A stretch of 64,000 bases of DNA, taken from positions 3,782,001-3,846,000 of the forward strand of contig NZ_CP126238.1 of NCBI RefSeq assembly GCF_044792555.1, given 5' to 3'. This DNA is from Alicycliphilus denitrificans_A (GTDB lineage: Bacteria > Pseudomonadota > Gammaproteobacteria > Burkholderiales > Burkholderiaceae_C). Position numbers and translations under genes: made by a program. Of the stretch, positions 35,518-44,111 are shown piece after piece. Position 1 is the stretch's first letter, and each line of letters begins with the position of its first letter. The notes beneath the pieces were generated by a model that was not told the DNA's origin, ran no database searches, and saw only the letters and a program-made list of their open reading frames with translations.

Positions 35518-36415
35518 AGACCGTCTTGCCACGCAAGACGAACAGGTCGCGCGCATCGGTGAAATTTTCCGCATGCCCCACGAACAGCATGCCGCCGGGC
35601 TTGAGCACGCGGTGAATGCGCTCGAGCACACGCCGCTGCGTGGGCTCGTCAAAATAAATCATGACGTTGCGGCAAAACACCGCATCGAAGGGCTCGCGAA
35701 ATGGCCAGCCATCGCGGATCAGGTTCACGCTCAGGAAATCGATGGGCTGGCGCAGCTCCGGGCGCACACGCGCCAGGCCTGCGTTGTCACCCTTGCCTCG
35801 CATGAAAAACCGCTGCAGCTGCGCCTGACTCAGGCCTTTCAAGCCTTCGAGCCGGTACACGCCACGCGCCGCCGTGGCCAGCACATTGGAATCAATGTCG
35901 CTGGCGGTCAGCTTGAACTGAGCGCGTGGCTGCAGCGCCTCAAGCGCAGTCATGACGATGGAATAGGGCTCCTCCCCCGTGGAGGCGGCGCTGCACCAGA
36001 CGCTCCATGGCCCAGCAGGGCGCGTACGCAACAGCTGGGCAAAAATTTCAAAGTGGTGCTGCTCGCGGAAAAATGCCGTCAGATTGGTAGTGAGCGCATT
36101 CACAAACTCCTGCCACTCAGGCCCGTCACAGCTTTCGAGCCAACCCAGGTAGTCACGAAAGCTGTTGTGCCCGGTCTCGCGCAGGCGGCGCGACAGGCGG
36201 CTGTAGACCATGGCATGTTTGCCGTTGTGCAGGTTGATGCCCGCATGCTGGTAAATCAAGGACTGGACGCGTGAAAAGTCGGCCTGGGTCCAGGCGAACT
36301 CACGTCCCTGGGCGTCCTGGTCAGCGTCTGCATCCCCCGCCTCCTGGCGGACGCCGGAGCGCACATGGGCGCGGTGCACGGTTGGGGCGTTGACGCTTCT
36401 TCGGTGCGAGTGCAT
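35504..36415 (-). CDS. cheR: Chemotaxis receptor methyltransferase CheR
   Basis: This 303-residue methyltransferase has the N-terminal helical substrate domain (about 40-90), then the SAM fold with WSVWCSAASTGEEPYSIVM, SDIDSNVLATAARGVY and FDAVFCRNVMIYFDE. It methylates glutamate side chains on chemoreceptors. About 40 N-terminal residues (HRRSVNAPTVHRAHVR...) are poorly conserved-looking. The start at 36415 overlaps the cheW stop (TGATG), a strong sign of coupling; a longer frame has no better site. No C-terminal receptor-tail pentapeptide partner can be assessed here. Confidence 0.95.
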   Translation of the reverse strand: MHSHRRSVNAPTVHRAHVRSGVRQEAGDADADQDAQGREFAWTQADFSRVQSLIYQHAGINLHNGKHAMVYSRLSRRLRETGHNSFRDYLGWLESCDGPEWQEFVNALTTNLTAFFREQHHFEIFAQLLRTRPAGPWSVWCSAASTGEEPYSIVMTALEALQPRAQFKLTASDIDSNVLATAARGVYRLEGLKGLSQAQLQRFFMRGKGDNAGLARVRPELRQPIDFLSVNLIRDGWPFREPFDAVFCRNVMIYFDEPTQRRVLERIHRVLKPGGMLFVGHAENFTDARDLFVLRGKTVYERI

Positions 36416-36903
36416 CAGCTTGCGGCCGTCGCCAGCCCCATATCCACCCCGGACATCAGCCGTTCTATGTCCAGCAGGATCAGCATGCGCTCGCCCACTG
36501 AACCCAGACCGCGTATGCACTGCGCGTCTATGCTGCTCTCAAGCTCGGGCGCGGCGCGCAACTGCTCCGGTGCCAGCTCCATCACGTCGCTGACCGAATC
36601 CACGACGATGCCGACCACGCGCTCGCGCAGATTCAGGATGATGACTACCGTGAAACTGTTGTACTCGGCCTGCTCACAGTCAAAGCGCAGACGCATGTCC
36701 ACGATGGGAACGATGGTGCCGCGCAAATTGATCACGCCCTTGATGAAGGCTGGTGCGTGAGCGATGCGCGTGGGCGCCTCATAGCCCCGGATTTCCTGCA
36801 CCTTGAGGATATCGATGCCATATTCCTCTTGCCCCAGACGGAAGGTGAGGTATTCCTTCGCCCCTGCCGCCACGATCTCCACACCCTTGTCCACCACGTT
36901 CAT
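36415..36903 (-). CDS. cheW: Chemotaxis coupling protein CheW
   Basis: This 162-residue coupling protein has the two SH3-like subdomains of CheW. The conserved text is KEYLTFRLGQEEYGIDILKVQEIRGY, FIKGVINLRGTIVPIVDMRLRF and VVGIVVDSVSDVMELAP. It bridges chemoreceptors and CheA in the polar signalling array. It lies 34 bp after cheA and its stop overlaps the start of cheR. The sequence is standard and complete. Confidence 0.96.
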   Translation of the reverse strand: MNVVDKGVEIVAAGAKEYLTFRLGQEEYGIDILKVQEIRGYEAPTRIAHAPAFIKGVINLRGTIVPIVDMRLRFDCEQAEYNSFTVVIILNLRERVVGIVVDSVSDVMELAPEQLRAAPELESSIDAQCIRGLGSVGERMLILLDIERLMSGVDMGLATAAS

Positions 36904-36937
36904 GCCTTGACTCCTCGATATTTCAGCTTTACCCGCA

Positions 36938-39064
36938 TCAATGCCGTGCGCGGCGCACCAGCGCGCCCGTGTCCAGAATCAAGGCCACGGTGCCGTCGCC
37001 CAGGATGGTGGCGCCCGATACATTGGGCACCTTGCGGTAGTTGGTCTCCAGGTTCTTCACCACCACCTGGTGCTGACCCAGCAGCTCATCGACAAGCACC
37101 GCCACGCGGCTGCCATCGACCTCGACGACGACCATGATGTTGTTGCCGACGCTCGGCTCATCGGCGGGCCGCGGCACCTGGAATATCTTCTCCAGCGCCA
37201 CCACCGGCATGTATTCGTCGCGCACCTTCACCAGTTGCGCGCCCTGGGCCACGGTATTCAGATCGCCGGCGTTCACCTGGAACGACTCCACCACAGACGA
37301 CAGCGGCAGGATGTAGACCTCGTCGCCGACACCGACCGACATGCCGTCCATGATGGCCAGCGTAAGCGGCAAGCGCACCGATACGCGCATGCCATAGCCC
37401 TCGGCCGAGTCGATCTCCACCGAGCCGCCCAGCGAGCTGATATTGCGCTTGACCACATCCATGCCCACGCCGCGCCCGGACACATCGGTCACCACATCCG
37501 CGGTGGAGAAACCCGGCGCAAAGATCAGTTGCCAGACCTCGCCGTCGGGCATGGAGTCGGAGACATCCAGACCACGTTCGCGCGCTTTTTTGAGGATCTT
37601 CTCGCGCGACATGCCCTTGCCGTCATCGCGCACCTCGATGACGATGGAGCCGCCCTGGTGCGCTGCGGACAGCGTCAGCGTGCCTTGCTCGGGCTTGCCC
37701 ACGGCCAGGCGCTCCTCGGGCAACTCGATGCCATGGTCCAGGCTGTTGCGCACCAAGTGGGTCAGTGGGTCGGTGATCTTTTCGACCAGACTCTTGTCCA
37801 GTTCGGTGGCCTCGCCGTGGGTGACGAAGTCCACCTTCTTGCCCAGCTTGCCCGCCAGGTCGCGCAACATGCGCGGGAAGCGGTTGAAGACGATGGACAT
37901 GGGAATCATGCGGATGGACATCACTGATTCCTGCAGGTCGCGCGTATTGCGGTCCAGGTCGGCCAGGCCGGCCAGCAACTGCTGGTACAGGCCCGCGTCC
38001 AGGCCGCGGCTGTTCTGCGCCAGCATGGCCTGGGTGATAACCAGTTCGCCCACCAGGTTGATGAGTTGGTCCACCTTGTTCACGGCTACGCGTATGGTGG
38101 AGGACTCCATGGATGCATGGTTCGCTCCCCTGGACTCCGCCGAGGCGCGGGCCGCCGCCGGCCGTGCGGCAGCAGGCGCAGCCGATGCGGCCAGGGCGGC
38201 GACGGCCACCTCGTCGACAGGCACGCCCGGCGCACCGGCAAAGAAGCCATAGGGCTCGGCCGTGGCCGCTGCAGCCTGTTGCGCGGAAGCAGGATCGACT
38301 GCAACAGCGGGGGCGCCATGGATGGCCACCTGTTCCTTGGCGACGTGGAAGGCAAACAGATCCAGCAGGTCCTCATCGCTGGAGGCGGTTTGCACTGCAA
38401 AGCGGCGCATGCCGGCGCGCTCATCGTGCAGATCCTCGATATGCCCCAGGCCGGGAATATCGCGGAACAGTTCCTTGATGGCATCGGCCAGTGCCGGCTG
38501 ATCAAGCGGGCCGATGTGGATTTCCAGCGCACGCATCCCGCCTGTGGCCGGTGCGGATGCGGGCGAGAGCATCGGCGCAGGCGTCGGCATGGAGGCAGGC
38601 GCGGGTTGCGGCTCGATAGCGACCGGCACTGCCGGTGCGGCGCCTGTCACGAGCTCGCTGATGCTGCGCACCAAATCCTGGGTGGATAGGGCCTCGCCCT
38701 GCCCACCCGCCTGGTGACGCGCCAGCAGGCTGCGCGAGGCATCGGCCGACTCCAGCAGCACATCCACCATCTGTGCGATCAGGCGCAACTCGTGGCGGCG
38801 CAACCTGTCCAGCAGCGACTCCATGTGGTGCGTAAGCTCGGCCACGTCGGCAAAGCCGAAGGTGGCGGCGCCGCCCTTGATGGAGTGGGCGCAGCGGAAA
38901 ATGCCGTTGAGCTCCTCGTCATTGGCGGCATCCAGGTCCAGGTTCAGCAACATCTGCTCCATCTGGTCCAGGTTTTCGCCCGCCTCCTCAAAGAAGATTT
39001 GATAGAACTGGCTGAGGTCGAAGTCCGCGCCTGCGCCGGCGCTCTGTGGGGAGGTGTCCGCCAT
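36938..39064 (-). CDS. cheA: Chemotaxis histidine kinase CheA
   Basis: This 708-residue kinase has an HPt domain with His60 in CAHSIKGGAATFGF and an Ala/Pro-rich linker with a second conserved fold (about 165-290). A dimerisation segment (about 330-390) follows, then the ATPase with LVRNSLDHGIELPEER, DDGKGM and GRGVGMDVV. A CheW-like C-terminal domain ends the protein. Residues 150-180 and 290-310 are low-complexity linkers. CheA phosphorylates CheY and CheB. The regulatory link to CheY is encoded upstream (cheY stop 51 bp before). All catalytic boxes are intact. Confidence 0.97.
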   Translation of the reverse strand: MADTSPQSAGAGADFDLSQFYQIFFEEAGENLDQMEQMLLNLDLDAANDEELNGIFRCAHSIKGGAATFGFADVAELTHHMESLLDRLRRHELRLIAQMVDVLLESADASRSLLARHQAGGQGEALSTQDLVRSISELVTGAAPAVPVAIEPQPAPASMPTPAPMLSPASAPATGGMRALEIHIGPLDQPALADAIKELFRDIPGLGHIEDLHDERAGMRRFAVQTASSDEDLLDLFAFHVAKEQVAIHGAPAVAVDPASAQQAAAATAEPYGFFAGAPGVPVDEVAVAALAASAAPAAARPAAARASAESRGANHASMESSTIRVAVNKVDQLINLVGELVITQAMLAQNSRGLDAGLYQQLLAGLADLDRNTRDLQESVMSIRMIPMSIVFNRFPRMLRDLAGKLGKKVDFVTHGEATELDKSLVEKITDPLTHLVRNSLDHGIELPEERLAVGKPEQGTLTLSAAHQGGSIVIEVRDDGKGMSREKILKKARERGLDVSDSMPDGEVWQLIFAPGFSTADVVTDVSGRGVGMDVVKRNISSLGGSVEIDSAEGYGMRVSVRLPLTLAIMDGMSVGVGDEVYILPLSSVVESFQVNAGDLNTVAQGAQLVKVRDEYMPVVALEKIFQVPRPADEPSVGNNIMVVVEVDGSRVAVLVDELLGQHQVVVKNLETNYRKVPNVSGATILGDGTVALILDTGALVRRARH

Positions 39065-39115
39065 GTTTTCCGGATTCCTGTGTACTGCGTGAATGGTGGT
39101 GCGGGCAGACGCTTG

Positions 39116-39478
39116 TCAGCGGATGACCTTTTGTATGACTTCGATGAGACGCACGGGGTCAAAGGGCTTGACCAGCCAGCCTGTGGCGCCGGCGGCGCGG
39201 CCCGCCTGTTTCATCTGGTCACTGGACTCGGTGGTGAGGATCAGAATGGGAGTGTTCTTGTAGCGCGGATGCTCGCGCAGCTTGCGCGTCAGGCCGATCC
39301 CATCCAGGCGCGGCATGTTCTGGTCGGCCAGCACCAGGTGGATGGCGTGGGCCTCGGCCTTTTCCAGCGCATCCTGGCCGTCCACCGCCTCCACTACATG
39401 GTAGCCCGCACTGGTGAGCGTGAAGGACACCATTTTCCGCATGGACGGTGAATCATCGACGGCAAGAATGGACTGCAT
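39116..39478 (-). CDS. cheY: Chemotaxis response regulator CheY
   Basis: This 120-residue single-domain receiver has the acidic pair DD (residues 8-9), phospho-Asp D52 in LVLADQNMPRLDG, Thr in ILTTESS and Lys in WLVKPFDP. It carries the phospho-signal from CheA to the flagellar switch FliM. The start at 39478 follows a 64-bp gap after the small CheZ-like gene. No additional output domain is attached. Position directly upstream of cheA is typical of a betaproteobacterial chemotaxis operon. Confidence 0.94.
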   Translation of the reverse strand: MQSILAVDDSPSMRKMVSFTLTSAGYHVVEAVDGQDALEKAEAHAIHLVLADQNMPRLDGIGLTRKLREHPRYKNTPILILTTESSDQMKQAGRAAGATGWLVKPFDPVRLIEVIQKVIR

Positions 39479-39542
39479 GAAGGCTCCAACGACTCTTGTT
39501 TGATTGAATAGGTTCACGTATGGAACAGGCGCCGGCAGTGCT

Positions 39543-39992
39543 TCAAAACAGCTCCACCGAACCAGCCGCCATTTCCCGTTGCGCCACGGGGTTGGGGCGC
39601 TCGGGTGCCATGCCATCGACCGGCGCCGCGTCCTCGCCCTCGTCGCCGCCCATGACCTGGGCCGCCAGCCGAAAGGCGCTGGCCTGCAGCGTGAGGCAGG
39701 TGTGGCTGATGAGCTGCGTGGCCATGTCGTGAAACTGCAACTCGGTCACCGCGCTGCGCAGCGCCGTGCGCAAGGCCAGCAGTTCGCTCGACTCTGCTAC
39801 GAGAGCCTCCGTCAACAAGGCATTGGCCTCGCCAAATCGGGCGAGCAGATTGTCCGTCGCATGATCGAGCAATCCCTCCAGGCGATGCAGGTCATGCGTG
39901 GCCATCAGCAGGCAATCCTGCAACTCGGCCGCCACCATCACGGGAACCGGCACCGCAGGTCCCTCGTCTGGCGTATTCAGCGTAGATTGCAT
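39543..39992 (-). CDS. Small helical protein with CheZ-like DxxxQ motif, first gene of the che operon
   Basis: This 149-residue protein is predicted almost wholly helical. The central helix reads AVTELQFHDMATQLISHTCL, in which D89 and Q93 are spaced as in the phosphatase motif of CheZ (D-x-x-x-Q, in E. coli QDLTGQ). The helix before it (about 55-80) and after it (about 95-115) could form the long antiparallel hairpin of CheZ, although the protein is shorter than CheZ (about 214 residues). It lacks a recognisable C-terminal CheY-binding tail; its end is VELF. Its place directly upstream of cheY supports a CheY-P phosphatase role. The start at 39992 was chosen because the longer frame overlaps the divergent kinase gene. 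Function inferred only. Confidence 0.6.
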   Translation of the reverse strand: MQSTLNTPDEGPAVPVPVMVAAELQDCLLMATHDLHRLEGLLDHATDNLLARFGEANALLTEALVAESSELLALRTALRSAVTELQFHDMATQLISHTCLTLQASAFRLAAQVMGGDEGEDAAPVDGMAPERPNPVAQREMAAGSVELF

Positions 39993-40086
39993 GCTTTCTC
40001 CATGGCTGCCGGCCACTCGCTGCGGCAATTTCCCTGTACCGGCCTGGATACTTCCCGTCGGAAGCCGTAGACCCACTTGTTCCAAT

Positions 40087-41217
40087 ATGTATCCTATGAT
40101 ACCTATTTCCACAAACCCCGACGCTCCAAAAAGACCTGTGCGAGTACTGCATCTTGAAGATTCGGCCGCAGACCATGCGCTGGTGCGGCTGACTTTGCGC
40201 CGCGCAGGCCTGCACCACGAGATCCGCCAGGTGGAATCACTGGAGGAATTCTCGCAGTGGGTCGGTCGGGAGAGCTACGACCTGATCCTGGCCGACTACC
40301 GCCTTGCAGGCTTCACCGCGCTGGATGCCTGGCGCGTGGTGGAAGAACAACCCGCTCACCCGCCCTTCGTGCTGCTGTCGGGCGCCATCGGCGAGGCGGC
40401 CGCGGTGGATGCCATGCGCCTGGGCTTTGCCGACTACCTGCTCAAGGACGACATGGCGCGCCTGCCGCATGTGCTGCAGCGCGCCATCGAGGTGGCCGAG
40501 GCGCGCCGTGCGCGCGAGCAGGCCGCGGCCGAGCTGGCCGCGTCCGAGCAACGCCTGGCCGATCTGGCCGAGCATCTGCAGACCTCGATCGAGGAGGAAC
40601 GCACGGCCATCGCACGCGAGATCCACGACGACATCGGCGGGGCTCTTGCCGCCGTGAAGTTCGACCTGGCCTGGATATCCCGCCACAGCCAAGAGGACGG
40701 CCTGCGCCAGCATGCCGCGAGCGCCACCGAGATGCTGCAGCACGCCATGGACGCGAGCCAGCGCCTGATGATGAGCCTGCGCCCGCCGGTGCTGGACCAG
40801 GGACTGGTGGCCGCCGTGCGCTGGCTGGCCGAGTCGTTCGAGCGCCGCACGCGCGTGCCCGTGCGCATGAGCGCCAGCCGCGAGGCCATGGACATGCCCA
40901 GCGCGCTGCAGCTCGTGGCCTACCGCACGGCACAGGAGGCGCTGACCAATGTGCACAAGCATGCCCAGGCGAGCCGCGTGCACATCGACCTGTCGGACCA
41001 CGAGGGCGTGCTGACGCTGGAGGTGCAGGACGACGGCCGTGGCATCGCGCCCGAGATGCTGCAAAAACCCCGCTCCTTCGGACTCAAGGGGCTGCAGGAG
41101 CGCGCCCGGCGCGCCGGCGGCTGGCTGGACATCAGCAGCCGGCCCGGCCAGGGCACCTCAGTCATCATGAGCCTGCCGCTAACATCGGGCGCCTGTAATG
41201 CAGGAGAAGAGCCGTGA
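40087..41217 (+). CDS. Receiver-histidine kinase fusion (NarX-type kinase)
   Basis: This 376-residue soluble protein has an N-terminal receiver (about 18-135, phospho-Asp D70 in LILADYRLAG, Lys in DYLLKDD). A short coiled coil follows, then a HisKA_3 domain with His180 in AIAREIHDDIGGALAAVKFDLAW, and a HATPase with AYRTAQEALTNVHKHA and DDGRGI. Kinases of this class feed NarL/FixJ regulators. It overlaps such a regulator gene by four bases (GTG start inside its TGA). It lacks any membrane helix, so it must sense an internal or protein signal through its own receiver. Starts at 40087 or 40096 are both possible. Confidence 0.85.
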   Translation: MYPMIPISTNPDAPKRPVRVLHLEDSAADHALVRLTLRRAGLHHEIRQVESLEEFSQWVGRESYDLILADYRLAGFTALDAWRVVEEQPAHPPFVLLSGAIGEAAAVDAMRLGFADYLLKDDMARLPHVLQRAIEVAEARRAREQAAAELAASEQRLADLAEHLQTSIEEERTAIAREIHDDIGGALAAVKFDLAWISRHSQEDGLRQHAASATEMLQHAMDASQRLMMSLRPPVLDQGLVAAVRWLAESFERRTRVPVRMSASREAMDMPSALQLVAYRTAQEALTNVHKHAQASRVHIDLSDHEGVLTLEVQDDGRGIAPEMLQKPRSFGLKGLQERARRAGGWLDISSRPGQGTSVIMSLPLTSGACNAGEEP

Positions 41218-41843
41218 TCCATGTGGTGCTTTGCGACGACCACGCCGTGCTGCGGCGCGGCATACGCGACACGCTGACCGAGTCGCCCGAGATTCGCGTG
41301 ACCGGCGAGGCCGGCAGCTACCCCGAGCTGCGCGAGGTGCTGCGCAGCGCCGCCTGCGACGTGCTGCTCCTGGACCTGAACCTGCCCGGGCGCAGCGGCC
41401 TGGAGGCGCTGGCCAGCCTCAAGGAGAGCCACCCCGCGATCAAGGTGCTGATCGTCTCCATGTACCCCGAGGACCAGTACGCGCTGCGCTGCCTGAAGGC
41501 CGGCGCGCATGGCTATGCGAACAAGGCGGGCGACCCGGTGCAGCTGATTGCCGCGGTGAAGACCGTGGTCGAGGGGCGCAAATACCTGACTCCCGAGGTG
41601 GCCCAGCTGCTGGCCGACAGCCTGGCCCAGCCCACACCCGAACTGCCGCACGAGGCGCTGTCCGAGCGCGAGCTGCAGACGCTGGTGAAGATCGCCTCGG
41701 GCCGGCGCCTGTCGGACATTGCCGAGGAGTTGCTGCTGAGCCCCAAGACGGTGAGCGTGTACCGCGCGCGCGTGCTGGAAAAGCTCAAGCTGGCCAACAA
41801 CGCCGAGCTCACGGTGTACGCGATACGCAATCGCCTGGTATGA
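41214..41843 (+). CDS. NarL/FixJ family response regulator
   Basis: This 209-residue regulator has a receiver (acidic residues D8-D9, phospho-Asp D54 in LLLDLNLPGRSG, Lys in YANKAGD) and a C-terminal LuxR-type helix-turn-helix (ALSERELQTLVKIASGRRLSDIAEELLLSPKTVSVYRARVLEKL). It is the cognate output of the upstream receiver-kinase. GTG start at 41214 is preceded by AGGAGAAG at good spacing. It faces fliR across a long hairpin, and its place between the che and fli operons suggests control of motility, but its targets are unknown. Confidence 0.9.
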   Translation: MIHVVLCDDHAVLRRGIRDTLTESPEIRVTGEAGSYPELREVLRSAACDVLLLDLNLPGRSGLEALASLKESHPAIKVLIVSMYPEDQYALRCLKAGAHGYANKAGDPVQLIAAVKTVVEGRKYLTPEVAQLLADSLAQPTPELPHEALSERELQTLVKIASGRRLSDIAEELLLSPKTVSVYRARVLEKLKLANNAELTVYAIRNRLV

Positions 41844-41937
41844 AAAAAATAGCTGTTTGCGCTTGATATTCAAGCATTTCAAATAGATTTCATTTGAAAT
41901 CTATTGAAAATCAAACGCAGACAGCTATCTTTTTTAT
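41843..41937. terminator. Nested palindrome, bidirectional terminator and repeat copy 5
   Basis: Outer arms AAAAATAGCTGTTTGCGCTT and its near-complement GCAGACAGCTATCTTTTTT enclose a second palindrome, TTTCAAATAGATTTCA and TGAAATCTATTGAAA. A tracts and T tracts sit on the outer ends, so it can terminate both the NarL gene and fliR. The outer arms belong to the dispersed AGCGCTT repeat family; the inner hairpin is an insertion or duplication of its loop. Confidence 0.75.
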
Positions 41938-41940
41938 GGC

Positions 41941-42711
41941 TCAGCGCCCCACGGCAAACAGATCCATGGACTGCTGCAGCAGTGTCAGCATGGGCTGCTC
42001 CAGCATCGGCAGCGTGGCCGTGATGCCCAGCATGCCCACGGTGAGCGTGACCGGAAAGCCCACGGCGTAGATGTTCATCTGCGGCGCCACGCGCGAGATG
42101 ATGCCCAGGGCGAGGTTGACGAACAGCAGCAGCGCAATCATGGGCAAGGCGATCCACAGCGCGCTTGAAAACAACGAGGCGCCCAGCTCATGCAGCCGCA
42201 TCCGCGCCACGGCCTGCAGGAAATGGCCGCTCACGGGAAAGCTGTCGAAACTCTTGACGACGGCCATCAGCACCATCAGGTGGCCGTTGATGACCACGAA
42301 CAGCAGCATGGCGACGTTGCCGAAGAAACGCGCCACGGCGCTCACCTGGGCGTTGGCCAGCGGGTCGAAGAAGGAGGCAAAGTTCAGGCCCATTTGCAGG
42401 CCTATGACCTCGCCCGCCAGCTCCACGGCGACAAACACCAGGCGCACGGCAAAGCCGATGGCCAGACCCACACCCACCTGCTGCAGCACCGCTCCGGCAG
42501 CCTGGCGGCCATTGAGGTCTATCACCGGCTGCTCCGGCAGCACGGCCTGGGCGCACAGCGCCACGAAGAAGGCCAGCCCGATGCGCACGCGCACCGGAAT
42601 GGCGCGCATGGAGAACACCGGCGCCGCCGTGAACAGGGCCAGCACGCGCAGAAAAGGCCATAGCACCGGCGACAGCCAGGCCATGATCTGGGCCTCGGTG
42701 AAGGTGATCAA
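41941..42711 (-). CDS. fliR: Flagellar export protein FliR
   Basis: This 256-residue membrane protein has about six helices, with family text LRVLALFTAAPVFSMRAIPVRVRIGLAF, GEVIGLQMGLNFASFFDP and LGIISRVAPQMNIYAVGFPV. It is part of the FliPQR export gate. The usual start region is ITFTEAQIMAWL, preceded by TTG at 42711 just before the fliQ stop; ATG at 42684 would shorten it by nine residues. I take the TTG because it preserves the conserved N-terminal segment. It is the last gene of the fliF-R operon. Confidence 0.93.
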   Translation of the reverse strand: MITFTEAQIMAWLSPVLWPFLRVLALFTAAPVFSMRAIPVRVRIGLAFFVALCAQAVLPEQPVIDLNGRQAAGAVLQQVGVGLAIGFAVRLVFVAVELAGEVIGLQMGLNFASFFDPLANAQVSAVARFFGNVAMLLFVVINGHLMVLMAVVKSFDSFPVSGHFLQAVARMRLHELGASLFSSALWIALPMIALLLFVNLALGIISRVAPQMNIYAVGFPVTLTVGMLGITATLPMLEQPMLTLLQQSMDLFAVGR

Positions 42712-42716
42712 GGCGC

Positions 42717-42986
42717 CTATCCGACCACGGATGGAATGGATTCGATGGTGCGGCGCAGGTAGTCCACCAGCGTGGAGATCATCCACGGCCCGGCGATGGT
42801 GAACACCACCACCGCCGCCAGCAGCTTGGGCACGAAGGCCAGCGTGGCCTCGTGGATCTGCGTCACGGCCTGGAAGATGCTCACCAGCAGGCCCACGGCC
42901 ATCACCACGCCGAGCACCGGCAAGGAGATCATGAGCAGCAGGGTGAGCGCATCGCGCCCCATGGTCAGCACGAATTGGGAGGTCAT
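42717..42986 (-). CDS. fliQ: Flagellar export protein FliQ
   Basis: This 89-residue protein has two membrane helices (about 16-38 and 55-75) and the family motif GLLVSIFQAVTQIHEATLAFVPK. It forms part of the FliPQR gate. The start at 42986 is 10 bp after fliP, the stop five bases before the fliR start. Complete and standard in length. Confidence 0.95.
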   Translation of the reverse strand: MTSQFVLTMGRDALTLLLMISLPVLGVVMAVGLLVSIFQAVTQIHEATLAFVPKLLAAVVVFTIAGPWMISTLVDYLRRTIESIPSVVG

Positions 42987-42996
42987 GAAAAATCCT

Positions 42997-43752
42997 TCAG
43001 GTCGCGAAGCTGGCGGCCAATGAACCGATGAGCAGGTTCCAGCCATCGGCCAGCACGAACAGCATGAGCTTGAACGGCAGCGCCACCAACACCGGCGACA
43101 GCATCATCATCCCGAGCGACATGAGCACGCTGGAGACCACCATGTCGATGATCAGGAACGGGATGAAGACCATGAAGCCGATCTGGAACGCGGTCTTCAG
43201 CTCGCTGGTCACGAAGGCCGGCACCAACACGCGCAGCGGCGCGGTCTCGGCCGTCACGCCCTCGTCCAACCGGGCCAGGCGCGCGAACAGCGCAAAGTCG
43301 GACTGGCGCGTCTGCTTGAGCATGAAGCCGCGCATCGGCGCCTCGGCCTTCGCGAGCGCCTGCTCGAACGACAACGCGTTGGTGGTGTAGGGTACATAGG
43401 CCTCCTGGTAGACCTTGTCCAGCGTCGGCCCCATGACGAACAGCGTGAGGAACAGCGACAGGCCTACGACCACCTGGTTCGGTGGCGCCTGCTGCGTGCC
43501 TATGGCCTGGCGCAAAAGCGACAGCACGATGACGATGCGCGTGAAGCCGGTCATCATCAGCAGCACCGCCGGCAGGAAGGACAGCGCGGTGAAGAACAGC
43601 AGCGTCTGGATCGGCACCGAATAGCTGGCGCCGCCCGCGCCCGAGCCAATCACCAGCGGCAGCGTGCCCGCTGCGCCGGCCTGTTGCGCATGGACCGCGC
43701 CCGCCAGCAGCAGGCAGGCCAGCGCCGCGCCCGTACGTAGGCGTTTATGCAT
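42997..43752 (-). CDS. fliP: Flagellar export protein FliP
   Basis: This 251-residue protein has a cleavable signal (about 1-22, AVHAQ) and four membrane helices. Conserved text includes GFTRIVIVLSLLRQAIGTQQAPPNQVVVGLSLFLT, TSELKTAFQIGFMVFIPFLIIDMVVSSVLMSLGMMMLSP and KLMLFVLADGW. It builds the core of the export gate with FliQ and FliR. The start at 43752 overlaps fliO by 8 bp, so the two are translationally coupled. Family length and motifs are complete. Confidence 0.96.
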   Translation of the reverse strand: MHKRLRTGAALACLLLAGAVHAQQAGAAGTLPLVIGSGAGGASYSVPIQTLLFFTALSFLPAVLLMMTGFTRIVIVLSLLRQAIGTQQAPPNQVVVGLSLFLTLFVMGPTLDKVYQEAYVPYTTNALSFEQALAKAEAPMRGFMLKQTRQSDFALFARLARLDEGVTAETAPLRVLVPAFVTSELKTAFQIGFMVFIPFLIIDMVVSSVLMSLGMMMLSPVLVALPFKLMLFVLADGWNLLIGSLAASFAT

Positions 43753-44104
43753 GGCCGCCCTCGCCCGGCACACCGGCCTGCACGCGCGCCGCGGACATTT
43801 CCGATGCAAAGTTCGGCGCCTCGCCGGCCGCGGCCGACAGCACATGCAGGCAGTTGATGTGCTGCGCCGTCACCCCCAGCACCAGCAGCGTGCGCTGCTG
43901 CGGCGGCCCGACCTCCACCGTGACCACACGCTGCTGCGGACCCACGGCCACGGCCGAGAGCACGCGCGAGCCGGCGCCCGCGCCCGCCTGCAGGCCGGCG
44001 CGCCGCTGCTGCAGGCGGCGGATCAGCCATGGCAGGGCCGCCAGGGCGGCCACGAACAGCACGATCAGCAGCAGGGTCTGGGTCATGCCCGCCGTACCAG
44101 CCAT
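43745..44104 (-). CDS. fliO: Flagellar protein FliO
   Basis: This short bitopic protein (119 residues from the ATG at 44104) has one membrane helix, TLLLIVLFVAALAALPWLI, then a basic juxtamembrane stretch and a cytoplasmic domain with QQRVVTVEVG and LLVLGVTAQHINCLHVL, as in FliO. FliO stabilises FliP during assembly. Alternative starts are GTG 44128 (overlapping fliN) and ATG 44086. None has a strong ribosome site; the chosen one is a compromise. The stop overlaps the fliP start. Confidence 0.85.
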   Translation of the reverse strand: MAGTAGMTQTLLLIVLFVAALAALPWLIRRLQQRRAGLQAGAGAGSRVLSAVAVGPQQRVVTVEVGPPQQRTLLVLGVTAQHINCLHVLSAAAGEAPNFASEMSAARVQAGVPGEGGHA

Positions 44105-44111
44105 ACCCGCG

